From contig NC_015178.1 of assembly GCF_000202835.1 (NCBI RefSeq), forward strand, positions 124,001-188,000: a stretch of DNA of 64,000 bases, read 5' to 3'. The notes under the pieces were generated by a model. The model worked only from the letters and a program-made list of their open reading frames with translations. It was not told where the DNA came from and made no database searches. Source of the stretch: Acidiphilium multivorum AIU301. Its GTDB lineage: Bacteria > Pseudomonadota > Alphaproteobacteria > Acetobacterales > Acetobacteraceae. Made by a program: the position numbers and the translations under genes. This document shows positions 41,394-51,078 of this stretch, piece after piece (positions within the stretch are counted from its first letter, which is position 1; the number at the start of each line of letters is the position of its first letter).

Positions 41394-43592
41394 TCATCCT
41401 GACAGCCACTCTCTGAGCTTCGACCATCGGCGCCGCCCCGAGACATTCCGCACGGCGATGGCGACAGCACGCCGACTGCCGACCAGAACGACTAGCCGCC
41501 GGCCGCGCGTGATGCCGGTGTAGAGCAGGTTCCGCTGCAGCATCACGTAGTGCTGGGTCAGCACCGGAATGACGACGGCAGGGTATTCCGAGCCCTGGGA
41601 CTTGTGGATCGTCGCCGCATAGGCCGGCACAAGCCCGTCCAGCTCGCCGAGACCGTAGACCACCTCCCGTCCATCGAAGCCGACGCCAACCTCCCCGGCC
41701 TCCGCATCGACCCGGGCAATAAAGCCGATATCGCCGTTGTAGACCTCCCGGTCGTAGTCGTTCTCGATCTGCATGACCTTGTCGCCGGGAGCATAGGTCC
41801 AGCCGAATCGCTCGACCCGCGGTTCCGCCGCGCCGTTCAGCGCCGCCTGCAGGGTGATGTTGAGTGACCGCGCGCCGACCCCACCCCGGGCCATCGGACA
41901 GAGCACCTGGATGTCGCGGATCGGATCCAGTCCAAACCGGTGCGGAATCCGCGTCTTCACCAGCTCCACGATGCGCTCGACCGCCGTCTCCGGCTCGTCG
42001 GCCGCCACGAAATGGAAATCGCTCTCGGGATCAGCGCGGCCGAGATCGGGGATCTCCCCGCGATTGACGCTATGCGCCACGGTGATGATCCGGCTCGCCG
42101 ATGCCTGGCGGAAGATCTCCGTCAGCCGCACCACCGGTACCGCGCCAGACCCGATCAGATCGGCGAGCACCTGCCCCGGTCCCACCGAGGGAAGCTGGTC
42201 GACATCTCCCACCACCAGCAGCGCTGCCTCGTCGGGGATCGCCCTGGTCAGCGCATGCATCAACGGCACGTCCACCATCGAGGTCTCGTCGATCACCAGA
42301 AGGTCGCATTCCAGAGGATGGTCGACGCCGCGGCGGAAACTACCGCTCGCAGGATCTACCTCGAGCAGGCGGTGGATCGTCTTCGCCTCGCCCCCCGTCG
42401 TCTCGGCAAGGCGCTTGGCTGCCCGGCCGGTCGGCGCGGCGAGCAGAATGCGGACGGATTTCGCAGCGAGGATCCGCAGGATCGCCCGGACGATCGTGGT
42501 CTTGCCGACACCCGGTCCGCCGGTGATCACCAACAGCTTCGCGGTCAGCGCCAGCCGCACCGCCTCACTCTGGCTCGTCGCCAGATTCATGCCGAGATGG
42601 CTTTCCACCCAGCCGATCGCCTTGTCCGCATCGATCGATGGCCAGGGCGTTGCACCAGAGGCAACAATCCGCAGCCGTTCGGCGATACCCTGCTCCGCCC
42701 GATACAAGCCGGCCAGGAACACACAGTCAGTCCCCGCCACCTGATCGGCGATCACCGTGCCCTCTGCCAGTTCGAGGTCGAGTGCCGTCCCGATCAGCGG
42801 CGCCGGCACCTCGAGCAACGTTTCGGCGAGCGAGACCAGTTCGCCGGCCGGTAGGCCACAATGGCCATCATCCATTGCCGTCGCCAGCGCATGACCGATG
42901 CCAGCACGCACACGGATCATCGCGTCCCTGGCGATGCCAAGCTTCTCCGCGATCGCATCCGCTGTCCGGAAACCGATCCCCCTGATGTCCCGCGCCAGAC
43001 GATACGGGTTCTCGCTCATCACCTGCACCGCGTCGGCGCCGTAGGTCTTGAAGATCCGCACGGCGCGGGCCGTGCTCACCCCATGGCTGTGCAGGAACAC
43101 CATGATCTCCCGCACCACCTTCTGCTCGGCCCAGGCATTGACGATCCGCCCGGCCCGCACCGCGCCGATACCCGGCACCTCGCGCAGGCGCTCGGGCTTT
43201 GCCTCGATCACGTCGAACACCGTCTCGCCGAAGGCTCGGATCAGTTTCTTCGCATACACCGGCCCGATGCCGCGGATCATGCCCGAGGCCAGATAGCGCT
43301 CGATCCCCTCGGCCGTGGTCGGCGCCGATGTCCGCAGGAACCGCGCCCGGAATTGCTGGCCATGAACCCGGTCGTTCACCCACTCGCCGCTCGCCGTCAG
43401 CCACTCGCCAGCGCTGATCGTCGCGGCATGCCCGATGACTGTAACGAGATCACGGTGCCCCCGGGCTTTCACCCGCAACACGCAAAAGCCGTTCTCGACA
43501 TTGTGGAACGTCACCCGCTCAACCAGGCCAGCGAGGACCTCGCGATCGGGTGTCTGAGCAGGGGCAGTGGCAATAAAATGGTTCCCCATCAC
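41394..43592 (-). CDS. recD2: RecD2-type ATP-dependent DNA helicase
   Basis: 732 aa. N-terminal OB-like region, helix-hairpin-helix repeats (GIGPVYAKKL, VPGIGAVRAGRI, GIGFRTADAIAEKLGI), then SF1B helicase: Walker A GGPGVGKTTI, motif II VIDETSMVD, GDVDQLPSVGPG, and C-terminal AATIHKSQGSEYP and YTGITRGRRLV. RecD2 acts in repair without RecBC. Unlike the relaxase it has no nicking domain. Confidence 0.92.
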   Translation of the reverse strand: MMGNHFIATAPAQTPDREVLAGLVERVTFHNVENGFCVLRVKARGHRDLVTVIGHAATISAGEWLTASGEWVNDRVHGQQFRARFLRTSAPTTAEGIERYLASGMIRGIGPVYAKKLIRAFGETVFDVIEAKPERLREVPGIGAVRAGRIVNAWAEQKVVREIMVFLHSHGVSTARAVRIFKTYGADAVQVMSENPYRLARDIRGIGFRTADAIAEKLGIARDAMIRVRAGIGHALATAMDDGHCGLPAGELVSLAETLLEVPAPLIGTALDLELAEGTVIADQVAGTDCVFLAGLYRAEQGIAERLRIVASGATPWPSIDADKAIGWVESHLGMNLATSQSEAVRLALTAKLLVITGGPGVGKTTIVRAILRILAAKSVRILLAAPTGRAAKRLAETTGGEAKTIHRLLEVDPASGSFRRGVDHPLECDLLVIDETSMVDVPLMHALTRAIPDEAALLVVGDVDQLPSVGPGQVLADLIGSGAVPVVRLTEIFRQASASRIITVAHSVNRGEIPDLGRADPESDFHFVAADEPETAVERIVELVKTRIPHRFGLDPIRDIQVLCPMARGGVGARSLNITLQAALNGAAEPRVERFGWTYAPGDKVMQIENDYDREVYNGDIGFIARVDAEAGEVGVGFDGREVVYGLGELDGLVPAYAATIHKSQGSEYPAVVIPVLTQHYVMLQRNLLYTGITRGRRLVVLVGSRRAVAIAVRNVSGRRRWSKLREWLSG

Positions 43593-43674
43593 CCCATGCG
43601 ACGCTGTCTTCCGGCGCCGGTCAAGTCAGTCGCAGGCGCGTCTGCTTACGCGGCGCGGCTCCAAGGGGAGGGGC

Positions 43675-43702
43675 AAAAAAATGGCGGCCATTGAGGCCGC
43701 CA
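43675..43702 (-). terminator. Rho-independent terminator after the relaxase gene
   Basis: Read on the minus strand: TGGCGGCC, loop TCAAT, GGCCGCCA, then seven T. It is about 220 nt past the relaxase stop. Between it and 43923 I see no gene. Confidence 0.85.
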
Positions 43703-43922
43703 AGTTTAGGGAGGAAACGTCCAAAAAGGCGAGGCAGTGCCTCGCACAGGACCGATATAGCGCGGCAGGACGCAGTCGTCTTATATATTTTGTGCAGTGC
43801 AGCATTGTTGCCTGTAATGACCCGGAGCAACGGGGTGGAATTCCTGGCACCGGTTATGGAATTGGCCGTGCCAGAAAGCAGCAGGGACGACAGCAGTTCC
43901 TCAAGGAATTGGATCCAAAACC

Positions 43923-46900
43923 CTACCGCCCGCGGCCACGCTTGCGGCTTTCCTGTTCAACCGGACGTTCCTCGGCTTGGCGCTGCGCCTGGCGGCGATG
44001 CCCCTCCAGCGCTTTCTGTAGCCGCGCCCGGGCACTCCGATGCGCGGCCTCGATCAATGGCCGCGCCCGCTCCCACCCCGCCGCCACGGCTGCCCGCACG
44101 GCCGGAGCCGCCCGCTCGATGCGGGCCAGCGCCTGGCCCTTATCCTCGACAGCGCGCGCCATGGTTTCGGTCAAGCGGCTTTGCGTGCCGGCCCGGGCTT
44201 GGGTGCGCGCAAAACGCTGGGACAGGTCAGAGGGCAAGCCTGCGGCCTCGCGCTTCTCGTCGGCCGCCAGCCCTTTGAGGAAGGCGCGGGCCGCATTGCG
44301 GCGGGCCTCCTCGCCGATCTTCACCAGATCGAGCGCATTGGTCTTTTCAGGCTGACGCGCGATATTCCGCGTCCAATTCGTCCAGATGTCGTGCTCGCGG
44401 ATCGGGCGCGGATCGCCCAGCGGCCGGCGGCCCGCGATCTCCTGCCGCTCAGCCCCCTCCGAGGTCAGCCAGTAATCCCGTTCCCGGTGCCGTGACCCGG
44501 AGACATAGGTCTTGAAACCGTCCGTGGTCTGCGAGCCGCCAGGTGTCACAAAGATATGCTCGGTCGTGGTGATGCCCTGGGCGGTGTTGGTGGTCATGGC
44601 ATAGCCGTAGGCCAGCCGCATCCGGCCGGTTTCCTTGTCGGCCAGCGTGTCCCACTTCACAAAGCCCTCGCGGCCATGGTCGTTCCGCAGCACCAGGCCT
44701 TCGTCGCGGATGCTGGTGATTTCGAGGATCGAGCCATTATCGCCGATCGCGCCCTTGCCGCCGTCCAACATCGCAGCATTGGTGCGGGCGAAGAGCCGGA
44801 TTTTTTCGCCCGTCGCGATCGGCAGCGCGTAGTGCTCACCGGTGTTCTTGTCGATCGCCGCCAGCGTCATGCGGCTCTGCCCCAGCTCGCCAGAGGCAAG
44901 CAGCCGTTGCCGGATTGCCTCGCCGATCGCGCGTGCGTCCTGATTGGTCGGTGTGCTGATCGAAATCGTAAAGCGCGGCCGATCTACATTCGCTTTCCGG
45001 CGCTCATCCCAGAGCGCGGCAGCTCGCGCGATCACCTCGCCATGCCCGCCGGCGATGATCTCGGCCGTGCCATCCTGCCGCTTCATGTCCAGCGCCTTGC
45101 CAACAGCTTCGGCGCCACCTTTTCGCAGCAAGCCCGCGATTTCGCGCGCCCGTTCGTTGGTCTGCCGCACGCTGCTTTCAATCGACGGCACCTTGCCCAG
45201 CCCTTTTTCGAGAAGGCCGATCACCTGGCCCGCCTCGATCGACTGGCATTGCTTCGGATCACCGATCGCCACCATACGGAACCCGTGCCGCTCCTGGAGC
45301 CGCAACAGATCGAGCATCTGGCGCGTGCCGATCGTGCCCAGCTCATCGATCACCACGACACTGCGGCTGGACAAGTCCAGCCGGCCGCTCTCCACCCGGT
45401 TGATGAACACCGAGACTGCCGCGATCGTGTCACGCCCGCCGGCCTCGGTGTCGGTGTCGGTATTCAGCCCGGCCTCGCGCAGCTCGCGCGCCTGGCGCCA
45501 GCCGAGGCTGATGCCGTGAATGTCCGCACCCTGCTCGCGCCATGCCGTCACCAGCGGCTTCAACAGCGTGGTCTTGCCAGCTCCGGCCGCCCCGATCCCC
45601 ACCGAGAACCGGCCGCCCATGCCGAGATGATCGATCATCCGGCGCTGTGCCGCGCCATGCGCGCCGGTGAAACTCAGCCCGCTCGCCTCGATCCCGCGCT
45701 TGATTTGTACCGGGTTGAGTGTGCCGCGCCGATCGCGGCCAGCTTGTCCCGCCAGCTCGACCAGCGCGCTCTCCTGCTCGACATGGGCGCGCGTCGTCAG
45801 CCTGGTTGTGGTGATCGTCACATCCGGGTTTTCCGGGTCATCCCTCTCGGTCTCGACCGCGATGATCTGCGTGCGTGCGGACTCACCGTTGCCGCCAGCA
45901 CCACCGGTTTCGACAACCCCGCGCGCCCGCAACCGCGCGATCACCTGATCAACATCGCCGCCATCCTTGATGCCGGCCGCCACCAGGCCACGCGCTGCGG
46001 CAACGCGCTCATCCTCGGCCTTGATGACCGCCCGCCGGGCAAACTGCTCGCCCAGCACCCGCGAAGCCGCCTCATAGGCCCGATCCAGCCGGGCCGCTTC
46101 GGTCATCTTCTCCGCTGGCGCCGCGTTCTGCAGAACGCTTTTGTGCTGGTAGCCGCGTGCCTCCGCCTGGCGCCGCCAGCTCGCAAAATCGCTCAGATCA
46201 TCGGCCTTGGCACTGCGGCTCGCAAAGGCGCCGCCTTTCAGCAGCTTGATTCGTTCATCGCCGGTCATGCGGTCCCAATCCGCCCCCAGCGAGGCAGCAT
46301 AGGCTTTCGCGTCGGAGAGGGCATCGCGGGTCCGCTTACTGAACGCCGCCCGGATCTCCTCCGGCACGGCGCTGAGCCGCGCCGCGCCGGTGGTTCGGTC
46401 CAGCTCTATACTCGCGCCGGCTCGCCGGAGATTCTGGGCAAGATGCGCCTGGTAGATCGCCCCCCATTCATGGATGCGACCGTGCATCTGCAACGTATTC
46501 AGGGACACAACCCGGCCGCTCTCGGTGACGATGACATTCGGCACCGCGACATGGGTATGAAGCTGCGGATCCCCGGCCACCTTCACGGAGACGATCTCGG
46601 TTTCCGTGCGGCCATCCGCTGTCTGCCGGGCGATTTCGATTGTGGGCCGGGCCGTGTAGTGGTCAAAGGTAATCCACCCGATGCGGCCCTGCTCGGTGCC
46701 TTCCTTGCCGCCTTTGCCCTTCCGGGCCTGGCCAATGACCTGCTCGATCTCCGCCATGGTCGCGGCCACCGCATCCTTGTGCGCCTGGGCCAGCTGGTTG
46801 CGCTCCGCCTCGGTCGGCGCGAAGGCCCAGGCCAGCGACACCGACTTGTCGGCCGAGAAGGTAAAATCAACGTAGCCGATCGGGGTTTTCGAGCGGTTGA

Positions 46901-49028
46901 CCGCGTTTCGCCAATCGGCCGCATCCAGCGCCGTGCCATCCGCTCGCTTGCCCTCAAGGATGTTGGCCCGCTCGGTCTCGGAAAGGCCGCGCCCGTCTTT
47001 GGCCTCCAGCGCCTTGTAGAGCCGCACAAGCTCGGGATGAGGCGCGGGCTGGCCTTGTTCGGTCTCCTGGGCGGACGGGCCATCCGGCGCGGCGCCGGGA
47101 GAGGCGGATGACAACTTCGCCTCGATCCGCGCCCGGTCGGCAGCGCTCGACGCTTCGGCCGTCGCCAGCGCCCGCCGCAAGCCGGCGGCGCCACTTTCGC
47201 GCAAGGCATCGGCCCAATCGGCGCCCTTTGCCCCGCCCGCGACATCAGCCGGCGGTTCAAGATAGACCGCCTCGCCGCCATTGGCCTCGATCAAGGCCGC
47301 GGCCTTGGCGGCCGCCTTCTGCCCGGCCTCGCCAACATCACGGCCATTGTGGAGGCGGGCATTGTCGCGATCGGCCAGCAGGACAACCGGCGTCGAGCCG
47401 CTGAATTGCCCGGCCCAGGCCACCAGGCCGCCCGCATTGTAGCCAACAACACCAGCCTGCCGCGTTGCCTGCACGACACTCGCGACGGTCTCGAACCCTT
47501 CACCGGCAACCCGGGCCTGGTCATGGCCACCGATCGGCACCGCTGCGCCAGCCGGCGGATGCAGCAGCCAGGCGCCCGAGGCCCCCAGCATCCGGCGGCC
47601 GATTTTTGCTCCGCCTTCGGTCAGATAGGTGCGCTGCACGCCGGTCAGCCGCACCCGGCCATCCTCATCCTGGCCGAACATCGGCGTCAGCATCACCACC
47701 GCCGCACCGGCCGCCACTTCCGCCGCATCATAGTTCGGATGCGGCCGGACCAGCCGCACATGGCTCATCAGCCAATCATCATCGAGGCCGCGCCCGCTGA
47801 GATAGGCCCGGGCTGACGCCCGCAGGGCCGCGGCCTCGTCCACGCGCGCCGCATGCGCTGTCCGCTGCTGCAACTTCTGCCCCGCAGACCCGTGCAAGCT
47901 CGGAGCGTGCAGCTCGCCAGTGCCCGGAATCGCCTCATCCCAGAGCTTCCCGGCAATGCTCTTGCGAAAGACGTTGCGCCGTATCTCGGCAGTACGCGCC
48001 GCCTTGGCCGCCTCGGGATCCAGCTCGACCGCCTCGGCTTTGACGCCCAGCCGGCGCACCAGGCTCTCGAACCGCCCGCCTTCGCTGGCGGCAAAGTCGG
48101 TCCATTGACCCGTTGTGGCGTTGACCGAAACCGTCCAGCTTTCTACTCCGCGCCAGGTCGCTTGCAGGCGCAACCGGCCGCCGCTGGTCCGGTAGGGCAC
48201 ACCGGCGGCATCAAGCGCCGCCGCAACGTCGATCGCCCGGGGTTCCGCTGGCCGATCCTCGGCCGCCGGGCCACGCGGCGGCACCGCCGGTTCACCGCCC
48301 CGCGCAATATCCGCCTGCCAGTCGGCCGCCAGCGCCGCATCCCGATCATACCCGGCCACCTCCTCCATCGGGGGCGGCACAAAATCTTCCGGCCAGGGCG
48401 GCGGGCCATCGGCCGCACTTCCCAGCTCGCCAAGCGCCGCCGCTTCGGCGGCAAGGGCCGCATCGCGATCCTCCGCCTCGTGCGCCTCAACAGCCTCTGG
48501 CGCTGCGGTCTGCGGAGTGATCGCGGGGGCCGCCTCGACTGGCGCGGCCGGCAGATCAAATCCGTCAGCCCGTTTGCCGGCAAGGAGGTTTTCCAGTTCC
48601 GCGCGGGTCGGCAACCGCATCGGATCAAGCCCAAACACTTCGGCAAGCGGCGTCACCGCGCGCTGATACTGTTTGCCCGCGATCTTCTCGCCATCCGCTC
48701 GATTGCCCGCCAGCAGCTCGGCAATCTCGTCACGGGTCAGCGGGCGCGACGTGTCGATCCCCAGCGCGGCGGCAACGGTGGGGTGCATATCCCGGCGGGG
48801 CTCGGGAATGGTGCCTGGGCGGGCCGCGTCCGTCGCGGTGGCCGCCGCGTTATCTTCCGCCGCTGCCGTGCCTGGCTGCCAAAGCCCGCCCTCGACGGTC
48901 ATGCCGCGCTGATAATACGCCGCCATATCCTGCTCGAACCCCGGCAGTGTCATGGTCATCAGGTGATCCGCCATCTTTCCGGCGGCACCGGATGAAGTGG
49001 AGGCCGCACCGGCGCGGAACGTCAGCAC
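43923..49028 (-). CDS. traA: TraA-like MOBF relaxase/helicase with an internal Toprim-like segment
   Basis: 1701 aa from GTG 49028 (MLTFRAGAASTSSGAAG), overlapping the previous gene by 7 nt. Order: tyrosine motif AAYYQRG (36-42); two LAGxRADG modules (about 90-160); acidic Pro/Ala linker; Toprim/primase-like region (about 270-620) with RVAGEGFET (506-514) and VVLLADRDN (548-556); a third module ILEGKRADG (690-698); the rest of the relaxase fold with FSADKSVSLAW (724-734) and the metal motif DPQLHTHV (820-827); RecD-like helicase with GAAGAGKTTL (1146-1155) and VVVIDELG (1224-1231); basic C-terminus. It nicks oriT, binds the 5' end and unwinds the strand. Usual TraA/MOBF proteins are about 1000-1500 aa and lack the Toprim part, to my knowledge. 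Confidence 0.9.
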   Translation of the reverse strand: MLTFRAGAASTSSGAAGKMADHLMTMTLPGFEQDMAAYYQRGMTVEGGLWQPGTAAAEDNAAATATDAARPGTIPEPRRDMHPTVAAALGIDTSRPLTRDEIAELLAGNRADGEKIAGKQYQRAVTPLAEVFGLDPMRLPTRAELENLLAGKRADGFDLPAAPVEAAPAITPQTAAPEAVEAHEAEDRDAALAAEAAALGELGSAADGPPPWPEDFVPPPMEEVAGYDRDAALAADWQADIARGGEPAVPPRGPAAEDRPAEPRAIDVAAALDAAGVPYRTSGGRLRLQATWRGVESWTVSVNATTGQWTDFAASEGGRFESLVRRLGVKAEAVELDPEAAKAARTAEIRRNVFRKSIAGKLWDEAIPGTGELHAPSLHGSAGQKLQQRTAHAARVDEAAALRASARAYLSGRGLDDDWLMSHVRLVRPHPNYDAAEVAAGAAVVMLTPMFGQDEDGRVRLTGVQRTYLTEGGAKIGRRMLGASGAWLLHPPAGAAVPIGGHDQARVAGEGFETVASVVQATRQAGVVGYNAGGLVAWAGQFSGSTPVVLLADRDNARLHNGRDVGEAGQKAAAKAAALIEANGGEAVYLEPPADVAGGAKGADWADALRESGAAGLRRALATAEASSAADRARIEAKLSSASPGAAPDGPSAQETEQGQPAPHPELVRLYKALEAKDGRGLSETERANILEGKRADGTALDAADWRNAVNRSKTPIGYVDFTFSADKSVSLAWAFAPTEAERNQLAQAHKDAVAATMAEIEQVIGQARKGKGGKEGTEQGRIGWITFDHYTARPTIEIARQTADGRTETEIVSVKVAGDPQLHTHVAVPNVIVTESGRVVSLNTLQMHGRIHEWGAIYQAHLAQNLRRAGASIELDRTTGAARLSAVPEEIRAAFSKRTRDALSDAKAYAASLGADWDRMTGDERIKLLKGGAFASRSAKADDLSDFASWRRQAEARGYQHKSVLQNAAPAEKMTEAARLDRAYEAASRVLGEQFARRAVIKAEDERVAAARGLVAAGIKDGGDVDQVIARLRARGVVETGGAGGNGESARTQIIAVETERDDPENPDVTITTTRLTTRAHVEQESALVELAGQAGRDRRGTLNPVQIKRGIEASGLSFTGAHGAAQRRMIDHLGMGGRFSVGIGAAGAGKTTLLKPLVTAWREQGADIHGISLGWRQARELREAGLNTDTDTEAGGRDTIAAVSVFINRVESGRLDLSSRSVVVIDELGTIGTRQMLDLLRLQERHGFRMVAIGDPKQCQSIEAGQVIGLLEKGLGKVPSIESSVRQTNERAREIAGLLRKGGAEAVGKALDMKRQDGTAEIIAGGHGEVIARAAALWDERRKANVDRPRFTISISTPTNQDARAIGEAIRQRLLASGELGQSRMTLAAIDKNTGEHYALPIATGEKIRLFARTNAAMLDGGKGAIGDNGSILEITSIRDEGLVLRNDHGREGFVKWDTLADKETGRMRLAYGYAMTTNTAQGITTTEHIFVTPGGSQTTDGFKTYVSGSRHRERDYWLTSEGAERQEIAGRRPLGDPRPIREHDIWTNWTRNIARQPEKTNALDLVKIGEEARRNAARAFLKGLAADEKREAAGLPSDLSQRFARTQARAGTQSRLTETMARAVEDKGQALARIERAAPAVRAAVAAGWERARPLIEAAHRSARARLQKALEGHRRQAQRQAEERPVEQESRKRGRGR

Positions 49029-49360
49029 GTCTCTCCGCCTGCCTCTGACTGCGATCCGTCGTCGTCCGGCTCGAGCGCCGTGGCCAGGCCACGCATCACC
49101 CCGGCCTCAACCTCTGCCCCCAACCCGTCCAGCGTTGTGCCGATTTGCAGAAGCGCGGTGGTCTGATCGCGCAGCGCACCGGCGATCCCTGCCAGGGCTT
49201 CCTCAAGCGGGCTCTCTTCCGAAGGGGTCGCCAGCTCGATCAACCGCGCCAGCATTTGGCTGTGCGTATTCTGCGTTTCGATCATCAGCCGCATCGCCTG
49301 GATGACGGCATCGAGGCGGTCATCTTTCCGGGGCGACGGGGCGGCTTCGGGCTCTGGCAT
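49022..49360 (-). CDS. Small coiled-coil protein ahead of the relaxase (probable mobilisation accessory)
   Basis: 112 aa. Charged N-terminus, a helical stretch (RLDAVIQAMRLMIETQNTHSQMLARLIEL) and an acidic Gly-rich tail. No enzyme motif. It overlaps the relaxase start, so the two are co-translated. Position and size suit a relaxosome accessory protein. I do not recognise the family. Confidence 0.6.
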   Translation of the reverse strand: MPEPEAAPSPRKDDRLDAVIQAMRLMIETQNTHSQMLARLIELATPSEESPLEEALAGIAGALRDQTTALLQIGTTLDGLGAEVEAGVMRGLATALEPDDDGSQSEAGGETC

Positions 49361-49499
49361 CGGGCGGAACTCCTGTGATCACCGTAGCGCCATTGTCACT
49401 TGTGCCGCAAGCTCCATAGGTGCAATGGTCTGTGACTACCCCTCTGGATTTTCCCTCCACACAGTGCCGGGGGTTTGGCGAGCTTCATGGCGCGGTGCT

Positions 49500-49588
49500 G
49501 CTGTGATTATGCTGTGAATTTGCATCGTATATGCCGTGATATTGATGATGATAATGCCGAGAATATGCTGCGGTTGTGCTGCGTTCTA
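49500..49588. repeat. Array of about eight 11-bp imperfect repeats in the divergent transfer promoter/oriT region
   Basis: Units start with GC about every 11 bp: GCTGTGATTAT, GCTGTGAATTT, GCATCGTATAT, GCCGTGATATT, a 12-bp GATGATGATAAT, GCCGAGAATAT, GCTGCGGTTGT, GCTGCGTTCTA. Consensus about GCYGYGAWTAT. The period equals one helical turn. It lies between the relaxase operon (minus) and the ParA operon (plus), in 263 bp of noncoding DNA (49361-49623) that is the best oriT candidate. Confidence 0.6.
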
Positions 49589-49623
49589 TTGACGTGCGGA
49601 GATTGAAATCGGTAGGATTCGCT

Positions 49624-50178
49624 ATGCCCGCACCTGACCTCGATATCGAAAAGCTCGGGGCGGCGATGGCTTCCGGCCTTCGTCGTCGGTCGCCGTTGAT
49701 GGTCTGGTTTATCGAGCACCACGACGAATTCGCTGCCCTCCTCGACAAGCATGGAGCGCATTGGAAAGGGTTGGCGGAGCACTTCGCGGCGGCCGGGCTG
49801 GTCTCGCGCACCGGCCAGCCGCTCACGCCGCGCACGGTCGAAAACTATTGGCTGCGGGCGCGGCGCCTGGTCGCCAAGCGCCGCGCGGAAGGGCACCCGG
49901 TTACGGCGGCACCGGCCGGCGCACCGGCACCCGAACCGAAATTCGAGTTTGTGCGTTTGCGGAATGAGGGTCGGGGTGTTTCCGCAGCGGAACGCCATGC
50001 CCTCGGCGATCCAACTGCTCCGGCCGACCAGGCGGCCCAGCCGGCACCCAAGTTTCAACGGTCATGGATGAGAAACGAGGGCCGCGGCGTTTCTGCTGCG
50101 GAACGCCGTGCCCTTGGTGATCCAACAGCTCCGGCCGATCCTGACGATCCGAAATGGAGAGGCGACAAATCCCGATAG
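49624..50178 (+). CDS. Unknown transfer-region protein with a duplicated 22-residue C-terminal unit
   Basis: 185 aa from MPAPDLDIEKLG. The N-terminal 90 residues look like a small DNA-binding domain (HWKGLAEHFAAAGLVSRTGQPLTPRTVENYW, HTH-like). The C-terminus repeats NEGRGVSAAER(H/R)ALGDPTAPAD at about residues 113 and 149. The two copies differ mostly at synonymous sites, so the duplication is old and under selection. It is first in the plus-strand operon with the ParA-like gene. Confidence 0.6.
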   Translation: MPAPDLDIEKLGAAMASGLRRRSPLMVWFIEHHDEFAALLDKHGAHWKGLAEHFAAAGLVSRTGQPLTPRTVENYWLRARRLVAKRRAEGHPVTAAPAGAPAPEPKFEFVRLRNEGRGVSAAERHALGDPTAPADQAAQPAPKFQRSWMRNEGRGVSAAERRALGDPTAPADPDDPKWRGDKSR

Positions 50179-50187
50179 GAGAATTTG

Positions 50188-51078
50188 ATGACTGAGGCCC
50201 CCTCATCAGAAAAGAAACCCAACGGCGCCCACAAACCCGCAACTCCCGTATTCCGCCCCGATAGCGCAGTCGCCGGACTCAAGCCTGCGGAAATCAAGCC
50301 TCTGCTGACCAGCGAGCAATCCAGCACCGAACCCGTCGCCCAGGGCCTCGATCTCGCCGATCGCCCCAAGATCATCCTGACGGCCGGCCGGGGCAAAACC
50401 GGCAAGACCACCTTCCTGCGCTGGATCGCGGAGATGGCGCAGCGGGACGGGAAAGCGCCTCTCCTGGCTGACATTGATCCCACCAACGCAACCTTCTCGA
50501 CCTATTTCGGTGGGGTCGCTCGGCCGGACACCTTCAACCAGGCCGCGGTTCGCGACTGGCTCCAGGACTTCATGGAGTTCGCCATCGCCGAAAAACAAAC
50601 CGCCATCGTCGATCTCGGGGGTGGCGATACGATCCTCCGCACCATAGCCGGAGAAATGCCCGGCTTCGATGCAATGATCGAGGAGGCGGGCATGGCCGTG
50701 GTGATGTTCTACCTCGCCGGCCCGCATCCCGAGGATTTAACCCCGGCCGCCACGCTCGGCGCCTTGGGCTTCAAGCCCCGCGCGCGGGGCTTCGTGCTCA
50801 ATGAAGGCATGGCTCAAGCCGGACAATCCCGCGACCAGGCGTTCAGCCGCGTCACCTCCTCGAACGTCTATCGCGATGAAACCGCGGACGGCGCGCTCAC
50901 CCTCTGGATGCCGCGCCTGCATGCGGCCGAGGCGGTCGAGGCGCGCACCGCGAGTTTTATCGCTGCTCGGGACGGCCAGACAGAACCGCCGCTCGGGGTG
51001 TTCAACCGATCGCGGGTGGGCCACTGGCTCAAGGCGATGGATGAGCAATTCGCCGGCGTGAAATCTTGGATGCCATGA
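50188..51078 (+). CDS. ParA/VirC1-like P-loop ATPase
   Basis: 296 aa from ATG 50188 (AGGAG upstream). After a 60-residue disordered lead, deviant Walker A GRGKTGKTTF, then LLADIDPTNATFS and TAIVDLGGGDTILR, as in ParA/MinD proteins. No partner ParB is seen. Next to a relaxase and likely oriT it may act like VirC1, which gathers the relaxosome at the pole and coupling protein. A partition role is the alternative. Confidence 0.78.
   Translation: MTEAPSSEKKPNGAHKPATPVFRPDSAVAGLKPAEIKPLLTSEQSSTEPVAQGLDLADRPKIILTAGRGKTGKTTFLRWIAEMAQRDGKAPLLADIDPTNATFSTYFGGVARPDTFNQAAVRDWLQDFMEFAIAEKQTAIVDLGGGDTILRTIAGEMPGFDAMIEEAGMAVVMFYLAGPHPEDLTPAATLGALGFKPRARGFVLNEGMAQAGQSRDQAFSRVTSSNVYRDETADGALTLWMPRLHAAEAVEARTASFIAARDGQTEPPLGVFNRSRVGHWLKAMDEQFAGVKSWMP

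Noticed and set aside
44556-47111. 851-codon plus-strand open frame opposite the relaxase
   Set aside because: High-GC shadow frame; it has no family motif, while the opposite strand encodes clear relaxase and helicase motifs.
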